Shown: one piece after another, positions 51,826 to 60,393 of the stretch | Numbering within the stretch: position 1 is the stretch's first letter | Layout: the number at the start of each line of letters is the position of its first letter | NCBI RefSeq assembly: GCF_001676385.1 | Contig: NZ_LYVJ01000011.1 | Location: 62,001 to 126,000, forward strand | Direction of reading: 5' to 3' | DNA length: 64,000 nt | Source: Stenotrophomonas maltophilia | GTDB lineage: Bacteria > Pseudomonadota > Gammaproteobacteria > Xanthomonadales > Xanthomonadaceae | Program-made: the position numbers and the translations under genes | Notes under the pieces: model-generated | Told to the model about the DNA's origin: nothing | Database searches by the model: none | What the model saw: only the letters and a program-made list of their open reading frames with translations

Positions 51826-52719
51826 ATGGACCTCGCCCCGCCCCGCCGCGTCGAACACCAGCAGACCGACAAGGGCTACGTGCCGGTGTACACCACCGCG
51901 CTCGTCGAGCAGCCGTGGGACACCTATACCGCCGACGACCATGCCACCTGGAGCACGCTGTACCAGCGCCAGCGCGAGCTGCTGGTCGGTCGTGCCTGCC
52001 AGGAATTCCTGGATGCACAGGACGAGATGGGCATGAGCGCGCACATGATCCCGCGCTTCGACCAGCTCAACGAGGTGCTTGGGGCCGCCACCGGCTGGAC
52101 CCTGGTCGGCGTGGAAGGCCTGCTGCCGGAACTGGATTTCTTCGACCACCTGGCCAACCGCCGCTTCCCGGTGACCTGGTGGATCCGTCGCCCGGACCAG
52201 ATCGACTACATCGCCGAGCCGGACCTGTTCCACGATCTGTTCGGCCACGTGCCGCTGCTGATGAACCCGGTGTTCGCCGACTACATGGAGGCGTACGGCC
52301 GTGGGGGTGTGAAGGCCCACGCGATCGGTCCGGACGCGCTGCAGAACCTGACCCGCCTGTACTGGTACACGGTGGAATTCGGCCTGATCGATACGCCCGA
52401 CGGCCTGCGCATCTACGGTGCCGGCATTGTGTCGTCGAAGGGCGAATCGCTGTACTCGCTGGAATCGGCCGCGCCCAACCGCATCGGTTTCGACCTGCAG
52501 CGGATCATGCGCACCAGGTACCGCATCGACACCTTCCAGAAGACCTACTTCGTCATCGACAGCTTCGAACAGCTGATGCAGGCGACGTCGCCGGACTTCA
52601 CCCCGATCTACGCGGCACTGGCCGACCAGGCGCACCTGCCTGCCGGTGACGTGCAGGACGACGACCGCGTGTTCCAGAAGGGCACGGGTGAAGGCTGGGC
52701 CGACGGCGGCGACGTGTGA
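51826..52719 (+). CDS. phhA: Phenylalanine 4-monooxygenase
   Basis: A 297-residue monomeric enzyme. The iron ligands are the two His of FHDLFGHVP near residue 140 and Glu in WYTVEFGLI. It turns phenylalanine into tyrosine with a pterin cofactor. AAGGAG precedes ATG 51826. No pterin dehydratase (phhB) follows, in contrast to Pseudomonas. Confidence 0.95.
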   Translation: MDLAPPRRVEHQQTDKGYVPVYTTALVEQPWDTYTADDHATWSTLYQRQRELLVGRACQEFLDAQDEMGMSAHMIPRFDQLNEVLGAATGWTLVGVEGLLPELDFFDHLANRRFPVTWWIRRPDQIDYIAEPDLFHDLFGHVPLLMNPVFADYMEAYGRGGVKAHAIGPDALQNLTRLYWYTVEFGLIDTPDGLRIYGAGIVSSKGESLYSLESAAPNRIGFDLQRIMRTRYRIDTFQKTYFVIDSFEQLMQATSPDFTPIYAALADQAHLPAGDVQDDDRVFQKGTGEGWADGGDV

Positions 52720-52727
52720 TGCGCACC

Positions 52728-52794
52728 GCCGAGCATGGGCGCGGCTCTACAGGCCACCGCAGCACGGTGTAGAGCTGAACCGGCGCTCGGCGGC
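52728..52794. repeat. SMAG-like pair
   Basis: GCCGAGCATGGGCGCGGCTCTAC and GTAGAGCTGAACCGGCGCTCGG, both imperfect, between convergent phhA and the acetylesterase gene. They are more worn than other copies. Confidence 0.7.
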
Positions 52795-52797
52795 CCA

Positions 52798-53898
52798 TCA
52801 ATCGCGCGGGTACGCCAGCAGTACCACCAGATCCTCCTCGCCTACCTGCTGCAGCGCATGGCTGCTGCCCTTCCGGGTCAGCAACGCGTGGCCGGGGCCC
52901 ACGTCGTACTGCTTTCCATCCAGCACGTAGCTACCCTGCCCGCTGACGATGTAGTAGATCTCGTCCTTGTGCTGCGGGTGCAGGCCGATGCCCGCGCCCT
53001 TGTGCAGCACGCGCTTGCGCAGCACGAACGGCAGGTCCGCCACATCGGTGAAGAACGGATATGCGGTGGTCGGCCCCGGTCCGCCATGCGGGCCGGGCTG
53101 CGCGCGCGCAACCGCGTCCTCGTGCAGCACCTGCGAGGGCGGCGTTGCATCGGCGCCCTGCCCTGCCCCCATCACTTCGCAATCGATATCACGCACCAGC
53201 GCCGATTGCAGCGCCGGCAGCAGCGGCACCGCCTCGCGCAGTACCAGGCAGGCCACCGCATTGGCGCCAGCCACGCTGAAATGGGTGCCATCGGCCTTGT
53301 CCCGCTCGGGCACGAACAGGAAGTAAGGTCGCGCGCCCTGCTCGCCCAGCGCGCGGATCCAGCGCGTGCTGCGGTCATTCAGATCAATCAGCGCAATCTG
53401 CTCGCGCCCCGCCAACGCCTTCATCGACTGCGTGTAGCGGCCATGCGTGTCCAGCAGTGATCCGAAGTCGTACAGCAGCCGCGCCACCGGCGTGACCAGC
53501 ACCGGCGTGGCGCCCTTGCCGCGCGCCACCTGCACGTAACGCATCAGCAGGCGCGGGTAGTCGCTGTCCGGATCGGCATAGCGCGTGCGGTCTTCGAACT
53601 TCGCGTCGTTGTGGCCGAACTGGATCAGCAGCACGTCGCCGCGGCGCAGCCCGGCGGCGATGGCATCCAGGCGCCCTTCGTCGATGAAACTGCGCGTGCT
53701 GCGCCCGCCCTTGGCATGGTTATGCACCTCGAACCGCGCCGGGTCCAGATAGCTCTGCAGCGCTTGGCCCCAGCCCGCCTGTGGTGCGCGCTCGGGCCCG
53801 TATTCGGCGGCGGTGGAATCACCGGCAATGAAGACCCGCACGGGCGCCGCCTGCGCGGTGGTGCACGACAGCAGCAGCAACAGCAACAGCTTGCGCAT
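52798..53898 (-). CDS. SGNH acetylesterase (CE12-like) fused to a cupin
   Basis: A 366-residue precursor with a signal peptide (ends near AQAAP). Residues 20-245 are an SGNH hydrolase of the rhamnogalacturonan acetylesterase type: block I FIAGDSTAAEYG, block III QFGHNDAKF, and block V DGTHFSVAGA with the Asp-His pair. Residues about 260-366 form a cupin (HPQHKDEIYYIVSGQGSYVLDG and HALLTRKGSSHALQ). CE12 enzymes remove acetyl groups from pectin backbone; the cupin is not part of that family and may bind a metal or sugar acid. It closes the kdu operon. Confidence 0.85.
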   Translation of the reverse strand: MRKLLLLLLLSCTTAQAAPVRVFIAGDSTAAEYGPERAPQAGWGQALQSYLDPARFEVHNHAKGGRSTRSFIDEGRLDAIAAGLRRGDVLLIQFGHNDAKFEDRTRYADPDSDYPRLLMRYVQVARGKGATPVLVTPVARLLYDFGSLLDTHGRYTQSMKALAGREQIALIDLNDRSTRWIRALGEQGARPYFLFVPERDKADGTHFSVAGANAVACLVLREAVPLLPALQSALVRDIDCEVMGAGQGADATPPSQVLHEDAVARAQPGPHGGPGPTTAYPFFTDVADLPFVLRKRVLHKGAGIGLHPQHKDEIYYIVSGQGSYVLDGKQYDVGPGHALLTRKGSSHALQQVGEEDLVVLLAYPRD

Positions 53899-53910
53899 GG
53901 CCAGGCCCTT

Positions 53911-53967
53911 GTAGAGCCGAGCCGTGCTCGGCTGCTTTGGGAAAGCGGTGCGGACCAAGGTCCGCAC
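53911..53967. repeat. SMAG element plus GTGCGGACC palindrome
   Basis: GTAGAGCCGAGCCGTGCTCGG (53911-53931) and GTGCGGACCaaGGTCCGCAC (53948-53967) lie between kduD and the acetylesterase gene, inside the probable operon. Confidence 0.8.
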
Positions 53968-53990
53968 TCACCGTTCGTCGCCTTGCCGCG

Positions 53991-54746
53991 TCAGCGCGCC
54001 AGCCACCCACCATCGACCGGCAGCACGGCGCCGTTGATGTAGTCTGACGCCGACGACGCCAGGAACACGGCCGCGCCGGCCAGGTCGTCCGGCGTGCCCC
54101 AGCGACCGGCCGGGATGCGCTCCAGGATCGCCTTGTTGCGCGCTTCGTCGGCGCGCAGCTGGGCGGTGTTGTCGGTGGCCATGTAGCCCGGGGCGATGGC
54201 ATTGATGTTGATGCCCTTGCCCGCCCACTCGTTGGCCAGCAGCCGGGTGATGCCGGCAATGCCGCTCTTGCTGGCGGTGTACGACGGCACGCGGATACCG
54301 CCCTGGAAGGACAGCATCGAAGCGATGTTGATGATCTTGCCGCGGCCCTGTTCGAGGAAGTGGCGTCCGGCAGCCTGCGAAATGAAGAAGGCGGACTTGA
54401 GGTTGACGTTCATCACGTCGTCCCAGTCCTGCTCGCTGAAGTCCACCGCATCGGCGCGACGGATCAGGCCGGCGTTGTTGACCAGGATGTCCAGGCCGCC
54501 CAGGCCCTCGATGGTTTCGCGGACCACGCGCGCCACCGGTTCGATGCTGATCAGGTTGGCTTCGATCGCCAAGCAGCGGCGGCCCAGTGCGGTGATCCTC
54601 TCGATGGTGCCGGTGGGTGGCGCGATACCGGCCACGGCGACATCGGCGCCTGCGGCGGCCAGCGCCACGGCGATGCCCTGGCCCAGGCCGGTATTGCCAC
54701 CGGTTACCAGAGCGACCTTGCCTTCCAGGCTGAAGGGATTAGCCAT
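53991..54746 (-). CDS. kduD: 2-deoxy-D-gluconate 3-dehydrogenase
   Basis: A 251-residue SDR: TGGNTGLGQGIAVALA for the nucleotide, NNAGLIRRADAVDFSE and SMLSFQGGIRVPSYTASKSGIAG with the catalytic Ser, Tyr and Lys, and the end NGAVLPVDGGWLAR. It reduces the KduI product to 2-keto-3-deoxygluconate. It follows kduI by 79 bases. Confidence 0.93.
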   Translation of the reverse strand: MANPFSLEGKVALVTGGNTGLGQGIAVALAAAGADVAVAGIAPPTGTIERITALGRRCLAIEANLISIEPVARVVRETIEGLGGLDILVNNAGLIRRADAVDFSEQDWDDVMNVNLKSAFFISQAAGRHFLEQGRGKIINIASMLSFQGGIRVPSYTASKSGIAGITRLLANEWAGKGININAIAPGYMATDNTAQLRADEARNKAILERIPAGRWGTPDDLAGAAVFLASSASDYINGAVLPVDGGWLAR

Positions 54747-54825
54747 TGCGTATGCGTTCCTTGATAGAGGCGTGCGTGATGCGGGCGGAGGGCCACCGGC
54801 GGGACGCGCGATGGCCCGGCGGGGC

Positions 54826-55674
54826 TTACTTCAGCTGGCAGATGTCCAGCACGTGCATGTCGGTGTAGTCCAGGTTCTCGCCGCCCATCGCCCAGATGAA
54901 GGCGTAGTTGCTGGTGCCGGCGCCCATATGGATCGACCACGGCGGCGACACCACCGCTTCGTTGTTCTGGATCACGATGTGGCGCTGCGCGGCCGGCTCG
55001 CCCATGAAGTGGTAGACACGGTCGCTGTCGCCCAGGTCGAAGTAGAAGTAGACCTCGCTGCGGCGGTCGTGCAGGTGCGGCGGCATGGTGTTCCACACGC
55101 TGCCCGGCTTGAGCACGGTCAGCCCCAGCAGCAGCTGCGAGGACGGGCAGGTGGCCGGCACGATGTACTGGTAGATGGTGCGCTCGTTGCTGGTTTCCAG
55201 CGCGCCACGGTCCAGTGCGACGGCATCGCTGATCGACAGCTGCCGCGTCTCGAAGCGCGCGTGCGCTGGCGTCGAGGCCAGGTAGAACAGCGCCGGGCTG
55301 GCCGCGTCCTGCGAGGCAAAGACCACCTCCCTGCTGCCCATGGCCACGTACAGGCCGTCCTTCGGGCCCAGGGTGTACACGGTACCGTCAACGGTAACCG
55401 TACCGGTGCCGCTGCCGACGTTGATCACGCCCAGCTCGCGGCGCTCCAGGAACGGATGGCCGGCGGCCGAGGCCGGTTCGGTCTGCGTGGGCAGGGCCAC
55501 CGGGGCATCGACCGGGGCTGCGCCGCCAATCACGAAGCGCTCGTAGTGGGTGTACTTCAGGGTCACCGCACCGGCGTTGAACAGGCCGTCGAGCAGGTAC
55601 AGGTCGCGCAGCTGATCGTTGCTGGCGCCGACGATGGCTTCGGGGTGCGTGGCGTAGTGGGTCTTGCAGTACAT
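54826..55674 (-). CDS. kduI: 5-dehydro-4-deoxy-D-glucuronate isomerase
   Basis: A 282-residue double cupin. The metal site is in [18 protein letters not shown] (two His and Glu) plus a later His in [24 protein letters not shown]. It isomerises 5-keto-4-deoxyuronate, the product of unsaturated uronide breakdown. The promoter with the LacI-type site lies just upstream. Confidence 0.95.
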   Translation of the reverse strand: MYCKTHYATHPEAIVGASNDQLRDLYLLDGLFNAGAVTLKYTHYERFVIGGAAPVDAPVALPTQTEPASAAGHPFLERRELGVINVGSGTGTVTVDGTVYTLGPKDGLYVAMGSREVVFASQDAASPALFYLASTPAHARFETRQLSISDAVALDRGALETSNERTIYQYIVPATCPSSQLLLGLTVLKPGSVWNTMPPHLHDRRSEVYFYFDLGDSDRVYHFMGEPAAQRHIVIQNNEAVVSPPWSIHMGAGTSNYAFIWAMGGENLDYTDMHVLDICQLK

Positions 55675-55731
55675 GGCGTCTCCAGGGCGGGGGGCGGGCC
55701 GGCGGATCGGCCCCGGCGCGGTTCACGATCG

Positions 55732-55760
55732 ATTCTAGCCAGAAAGGAAACCGGTGTCAT
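55732..55760 (-). promoter_or_regulatory. kduI promoter with LacI-type operator
   Basis: On the minus strand ATGACA (-35, 55760-55755) and TAGAAT (-10, 55737-55732) are 17 bases apart. The site ATGACACCGGTTT (55760-55748) covers the -35 box. The identical 13 bases occur at 62339-62327. Confidence 0.7.
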
Positions 55761-55820
55761 TTTGCGCCGCACGATGCCGGGGTTGCCCGGGCAGGGCGCG
55801 GTCGATCGGGCAGGTGGCGT

Positions 55821-55872
55821 GTCACGACCCACGGTCGTGACCTGCAGGATTGATCCCGCAGGGATCAATCCT
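55821..55872 (-). terminator. Two hairpins at the end of the LacI gene
   Basis: AGGATTGATCCcgcaGGGATCAATCCT (55847-55872) overlaps the last codons and stop of the LacI-type gene; GTCACGACCcacGGTCGTGAC (55821-55841) follows. They probably end or weaken transcription before kduI, which has its own promoter. Confidence 0.55.
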
Positions 55873-56923
55873 CCGGCGGCTGGCAGGAGTCGCGGACGAT
55901 CAGGTGCGGCCGCACGCTGGCGATGGGCAGCGCGGCCTGGCCTTCGGGCTGGATCAGCATCGCGGCGGCCGTGCGCCCAGTATCGCGGGTGTGCCGGCGC
56001 ACCGACGTCAGCGGTGGCCACAGCCGCGATGCGAGCGGACTGTCGTCGTAGCCGACGATGGACAGCTGGCGCGGGATGCTGATACCCGAGCGCAGCGCCA
56101 CCTTGTAGATGCCGGCAGCCATTTCGTCGTTGCCGGTGAAGATGGCGGTCGGGCGGCGCTTGCCGAGCAGCAGCTTTTCGGCCGCTGCCACACCTGACTC
56201 AAACGTGTAGCCGGCTTCGACGATGCGGTCCTTCGGCAATTCGATGCCGCGCTGGGACAGCGCATCGATGAAGCCGGCGGTGCGCTCGTGGGCCGAGCGG
56301 TAGGCGCTGGGGCCGGTCACCAGGGCGATGTCGCGGTGCCCGAGCGAAAGCAGGTAATCGGCGGCCTCGGCTGCACCGTCGCGGTCGTGGGTAACCACCA
56401 TCTGCGAGGTCTCGTCCAGCGGCAACGCGGCCACGCGGGTGAAGCGGCAGCCGATCTCGTCCAGCATGTCGGCCAGCGCCTGGTCTTCCGAAGCACGCGG
56501 CACCAGGATCACCCCGTGCAGTTTCTGTTGCTGCACGAAGCGCCGCACGCCTTCGATATAGCCCGGGCTGCGGCTGTCACACGGATGCACCACCAGCTCG
56601 AAGCTGGTGCCACGCAATGCGTCCAGCGCGCCATATTGCATGTCCACGATGTACTGCGCGGTGGGGTTGTCGTAGACCATGCCGATCAGGAACGAGCGGC
56701 GGAACGCCAGGCCCCGGGCCAACGGGTCCGGCGTATAGCCCACTTCCCGCATCAGTGCTTCCACCTTGTCGCGCGTATCCTTGCGCACCAGCGGCGAGTT
56801 GTTGATGATTCTTGAAACCGTTTTCTTGGATACCCCCGACAGTCGCGCGATGTCGTTGATCGTGGCGGCCTTGCCCTTCGCCAATGCCGGCGGGGCGGCA
56901 TCGTTCTTGTTGCGCACTGACAT
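55865..56923 (-). CDS. LacI-family repressor of the polyuronide locus
   Basis: A 352-residue regulator. The HTH (ATINDIARLSGVSKKTVSRI) is at about 20-40 and is followed by the hinge helix (PLARGLAFRRS). The rest is a two-lobe sugar-binding domain (VILVPRASEDQALADML, FTGNDEMAAGIYK, SIVGYDDSPLA). It lies between the GH43 gene and kduI, and two copies of a shared CCGGT-centred dyad occur in the promoters of this locus. It therefore acts as a KdgR-like local regulator by inference; the ligand is probably a uronate intermediate. Confidence 0.9.
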   Translation of the reverse strand: MSVRNKNDAAPPALAKGKAATINDIARLSGVSKKTVSRIINNSPLVRKDTRDKVEALMREVGYTPDPLARGLAFRRSFLIGMVYDNPTAQYIVDMQYGALDALRGTSFELVVHPCDSRSPGYIEGVRRFVQQQKLHGVILVPRASEDQALADMLDEIGCRFTRVAALPLDETSQMVVTHDRDGAAEAADYLLSLGHRDIALVTGPSAYRSAHERTAGFIDALSQRGIELPKDRIVEAGYTFESGVAAAEKLLLGKRRPTAIFTGNDEMAAGIYKVALRSGISIPRQLSIVGYDDSPLASRLWPPLTSVRRHTRDTGRTAAAMLIQPEGQAALPIASVRPHLIVRDSCQPPED

Positions 56924-56962
56924 GTTTTGAACCCGGTAGGTCTGGGAATTCCGGCCTCGCGC

Positions 56963-58549
56963 TCAGTCCAGCGCGCGATAGCGGAAGCTGCGGAAGGTTA
57001 CCGTACCGTCACCGGCCGCATACAGGGCCGGCTTCAGTGCCAGGAACCTGCCGGCTACATTGTGATGGTAACCGGACACTTCCATCTGAACCGGATACTT
57101 CTGCCAGGCGGTGCCGTCGGTACGGGTGTGGACGGTGACGATGTGGCGGTTGTTGGTAACCCGCAGCCACAACCGGCCGCCCTTGGCACTCGGCGCCAGG
57201 CGGGTGGGGCGCTCCTCGCCGTAGCGGTGCAGGATGAACTGCTCGCCGTTGCTGCCGACGCCGGCGTAAAGGCGGTCGCTGTAGAACAGCAGGGCACCGC
57301 CCACTGCGCCGGGCGCAATTTCCAGCTCCACCTCGAACTGGTAGGCCGGATCACCGGCGATGGCGGTCAGCGGTGAAGCGTCGCGGGGCGTGCTGCCCTT
57401 GCCGCGCACCTGCAGCCCCTCCGCGACGAAGTGCAGCCGCTGGTATTCGTCGGCTGCCGGGTTGAAGAACGCCCATTGCGGCCCGAGTGCCGGGCCGCGG
57501 AAGTCGTCGGAAAGAGCCATGCCGTGTGGCAGCGCGCTGCCCGAGGGCTTGCGCAGCGGCTGGCCGAGATCGCCGCCGCGGGCGACGAACCAGCCATCGT
57601 CGGTCCATTCGATCGGGTCCAGCAGCGCCTGTCGTCCCAGTGTCCAGAATCCATTCTCGTAACCGTGGTACATCATCCACCAGCGCCCATCGGTGCCCTC
57701 GACCAGCGTGGCATGGCCGCGCGACCACCATGGCTCGGCCGCCGAGCGGGTGCGGGTGATCGGATTGTTGGGTGCGTTTTCCCAAGGCCCATGGATCGAG
57801 CGCGAGCGCGCGGTGATCACCATGTGGCCGGTCGGTGGCCCGGCGGTGCCGCCCACCGCGGTGGTCATGTAGAACCAGCCGTTGTTCCGGGTGATTTTCG
57901 GTCCTTCCTGCGCGTACGCTTCCACGTCCCAGTCCTGCGGGTAGCGCCAGCCGTCGTAGACGTGCCTGGGCGGGCCGGCCACGCTCAGTCCGTCATCGGC
58001 CAGCTGCACGTAGTCGCCGCCGCTGAGGAACAGGTAGCGCTTGCCGTCCTCGCCCACGGCGTGGCCGGGGTCGATGTAGCCGCCCAGGCCGATGTCGATC
58101 GGCTCGCTCCACGGGCCACGGATGTCGTCGGCCCACACCACGAAGTTGCTGCGGCGCTCACCGGTCCGCGCCGGGAAGTAGATGTAATACCGGCCGTCGT
58201 GCCTGACCAGGTCCGGGGCCCAGATTGCTCCGACGTTGCGGGTGATCGCGTGGCCGAGCGGCTGCCAGTTGACCAGGTCGCGCGAGTGCCAGAGGGGCAG
58301 GCCTGGATAGGCGTCGAACGAGGACAGGGTGAGGTAGTAGTCCTCGCCGTCCTTGAGCACCGACGGATCGGGCCGGTCACCGGCCAGCACCGGATTCAGG
58401 AAGGTGCCATCGCCCAGGTCGGCTTGGCGTTGCTGTTCAATACCCTGTGCCCAATGCACCGTGGCTGGCCCGGTCGCCACGGCGGGCGACGGAACCAGTA
58501 CCGGCACGACCAGGCACAGGCTGGCAAGGAAGGGGAGGATCGCGCGCAT
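56963..58549 (-). CDS. Secreted glycoside hydrolase family 43 enzyme
   Basis: A 528-residue precursor with a signal peptide (ends near PAVATG). The five-bladed propeller starts NPVLAGDRPDPSVLKDG, with the catalytic base Asp in DRPDPS; the pKa-modulating Asp is in IWAPDLV and the acid Glu in AYAQEGPKI. A C-terminal beta-sandwich (about 355-528) follows, as in xylosidase/arabinofuranosidase-type GH43. GGAG precedes ATG 58549. It is 16 bases after the TRAP permease, so it belongs to the same operon. The exact sugar is unknown; arabinose- or galactose-type side chains of pectin fit the context. Confidence 0.9.
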   Translation of the reverse strand: MRAILPFLASLCLVVPVLVPSPAVATGPATVHWAQGIEQQRQADLGDGTFLNPVLAGDRPDPSVLKDGEDYYLTLSSFDAYPGLPLWHSRDLVNWQPLGHAITRNVGAIWAPDLVRHDGRYYIYFPARTGERRSNFVVWADDIRGPWSEPIDIGLGGYIDPGHAVGEDGKRYLFLSGGDYVQLADDGLSVAGPPRHVYDGWRYPQDWDVEAYAQEGPKITRNNGWFYMTTAVGGTAGPPTGHMVITARSRSIHGPWENAPNNPITRTRSAAEPWWSRGHATLVEGTDGRWWMMYHGYENGFWTLGRQALLDPIEWTDDGWFVARGGDLGQPLRKPSGSALPHGMALSDDFRGPALGPQWAFFNPAADEYQRLHFVAEGLQVRGKGSTPRDASPLTAIAGDPAYQFEVELEIAPGAVGGALLFYSDRLYAGVGSNGEQFILHRYGEERPTRLAPSAKGGRLWLRVTNNRHIVTVHTRTDGTAWQKYPVQMEVSGYHHNVAGRFLALKPALYAAGDGTVTFRSFRYRALD

Positions 58550-58565
58550 CAGCATCTCCTGCGGG

Positions 58566-59849
58566 TCAGCCGCGCAGGGCGGCGGGCAACCACAACGACA
58601 GGCCCGGGAAGAAGGCCACTGCAAGCAGCACCGCCAACGCGACAAGCCAGAATGGCCAGATGGTGCGCATGCTCTGGCCCACGCTGATCTTGCCGATGGA
58701 GGTGCCGATGAACAGCACCGAGCCGACTGGCGGGGTGACCAGGCCGAGGCCGCCGGTGAGCACCAGCACCAGGCCGAAGTGGATCGGATCGATGCCGTAG
58801 GCGCGCGCCACCGGCAGGAAGATCGGCGTGCAGATCAGGATCATCGGCGCCAGGTCCATGAAGGTGCCCAGCAACAGCAGCATCACCACGATCATCAGCA
58901 GCACCATGAAGCGGCTGTGCGCGAACGACTGCAGGAACTCGACGGCGGCAGCCGGCACCTGCAGGTACGCCAGCAGCCAGCCGAACACCGCCGCGGTGGC
59001 GATCACGAACAGGATCACGCCGGTACTGCGCGCGGCATGGATGACGGTGTCGAAGAACTCGCGCCAGCGCAGCTGCCGGTACAGCACGGTGGTCACCAGC
59101 AGGGCGTAGACCACGGCGATGGCTGCGCTTTCCACGGCAGTGAAGATGCCGGCACGGATACCGACGAAGATCAGCGCGACCAGGCCCAGGCCGGGCAGGG
59201 CGGACACCACGCGGAGCAGCACCGCGCGCCAGCCAGGAAACACTTCCACCCCGTAGCCGCGACGGCGTGCGACCACATAGCCGGTGGCCATCAGCGCCAA
59301 CGTCATCAGCAGCGCCGGTACGATGCCCGCAGCGAACAGATCGGCGATCGACAGGCCACCGCCTGCTGCAGCCGAGAACAGGATCAGGTTGTGCGACGGA
59401 GGCACCAGTAGGGCCACCAGCGCCGCGGTGATGCTGACGTTGACGGCGAAATCGCGGTCGTAGCCGCGCTTGACCATCTGCGGGATCATCGTGCCGCCGA
59501 CCGCCGAGACGTCGGCGATGGCCGAACCGGAAACACCGCCGAAGAACAGCGAGGACAGGATCGACACCTGGCCCAGGCCACCGCGCAGGCGCCCGACCAG
59601 CGACGAGGCCAGTGCGATCAGGCGCTCGGAGATGCCGCCGCGCATCATGATCTCGCCGGCAAAGATGAACAGTGGAATGGCGATGAGCGAAGCGGAGCCG
59701 GTACCGGCCGAGATCTGCTGCACCAGCACGATGCTGGGGATATCCAGGTACAGCAGGGTGGCCAGTGCCGCAGCGGCCAGCGCGTAGGCGACCGGCACGC
59801 CGAGCAGCAGCAGGACGGCGAATACGGAGAAGAGAAGGGCGATACCCAT
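58566..59849 (-). CDS. TRAP transporter large permease (DctM type)
   Basis: A 427-residue protein with about 12 hydrophobic segments and the DctM hallmarks GSASLIAIPLFIFAGEIMMRGGI, SSLFFGGVSGSAIADVSAVGG, and TPPVGSVLFIG. It is the transport channel of a sodium-driven sugar-acid carrier. It starts four bases after the DctQ stop. Confidence 0.95.
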   Translation of the reverse strand: MGIALLFSVFAVLLLLGVPVAYALAAAALATLLYLDIPSIVLVQQISAGTGSASLIAIPLFIFAGEIMMRGGISERLIALASSLVGRLRGGLGQVSILSSLFFGGVSGSAIADVSAVGGTMIPQMVKRGYDRDFAVNVSITAALVALLVPPSHNLILFSAAAGGGLSIADLFAAGIVPALLMTLALMATGYVVARRRGYGVEVFPGWRAVLLRVVSALPGLGLVALIFVGIRAGIFTAVESAAIAVVYALLVTTVLYRQLRWREFFDTVIHAARSTGVILFVIATAAVFGWLLAYLQVPAAAVEFLQSFAHSRFMVLLMIVVMLLLLGTFMDLAPMILICTPIFLPVARAYGIDPIHFGLVLVLTGGLGLVTPPVGSVLFIGTSIGKISVGQSMRTIWPFWLVALAVLLAVAFFPGLSLWLPAALRG

Positions 59850-59852
59850 GGA

Positions 59853-60383
59853 TCAACGATCTCCTTCAGCGTCTTCGGCGCCGGCGGCGCGGGCCTGCAG
59901 CGCGTTCCACGCGCGGTTCAGTGCAAACATCAGCATCAGCGCGCCCCCCACCGCCAGCGGCAGGTAGTTGATGCTCTGCGGCAGGTTGGCACCGGCGGTC
60001 TTGATGTCCAGTCCGTCGACCAGCAGGTCGGCCGACCAGAACGCGATGAAGCCGCCCAGCACCGCCACCACCAGCTGCACCAGCACGTCCACCGCGCGGC
60101 GCAGGCCGGCGCCCATGTAGGCATGCAGCAGGAAGAAGCCGAAGTGGCGGTTGCTGTGCACGCCGCAGGCCGCGCCCAGGCTCATCGCCGTGGCCAGCAG
60201 CAGCAGGGTGACCGGCTCGGTCCAGCTGGGCGAATCGTTGATCACGTAGCGCGCGAACACCTGCCAGCCCTGCACCACCACCAGCCCCAGCAGGGCGGCG
60301 ACGGCGCCGTAGATGGCGATGTCGGCAATGCGGTCCAGCAGGCGCTGGCCGGGTCCGGTGGTGGACGTCGTCGTTTCGGTCAT
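59853..60383 (-). CDS. TRAP transporter small permease (DctQ type)
   Basis: A 176-residue protein with four hydrophobic segments. The usual GWQVFARYVINDSPSWTEPV is near residue 45, as in DctQ. ATG 60383 follows GAGGA. It pairs with the large permease and with the binding protein just upstream (stop 11 bases away). Confidence 0.93.
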   Translation of the reverse strand: MTETTTSTTGPGQRLLDRIADIAIYGAVAALLGLVVVQGWQVFARYVINDSPSWTEPVTLLLLATAMSLGAACGVHSNRHFGFFLLHAYMGAGLRRAVDVLVQLVVAVLGGFIAFWSADLLVDGLDIKTAGANLPQSINYLPLAVGGALMLMFALNRAWNALQARAAGAEDAEGDR

Positions 60384-60393
60384 GGCGGTATCC

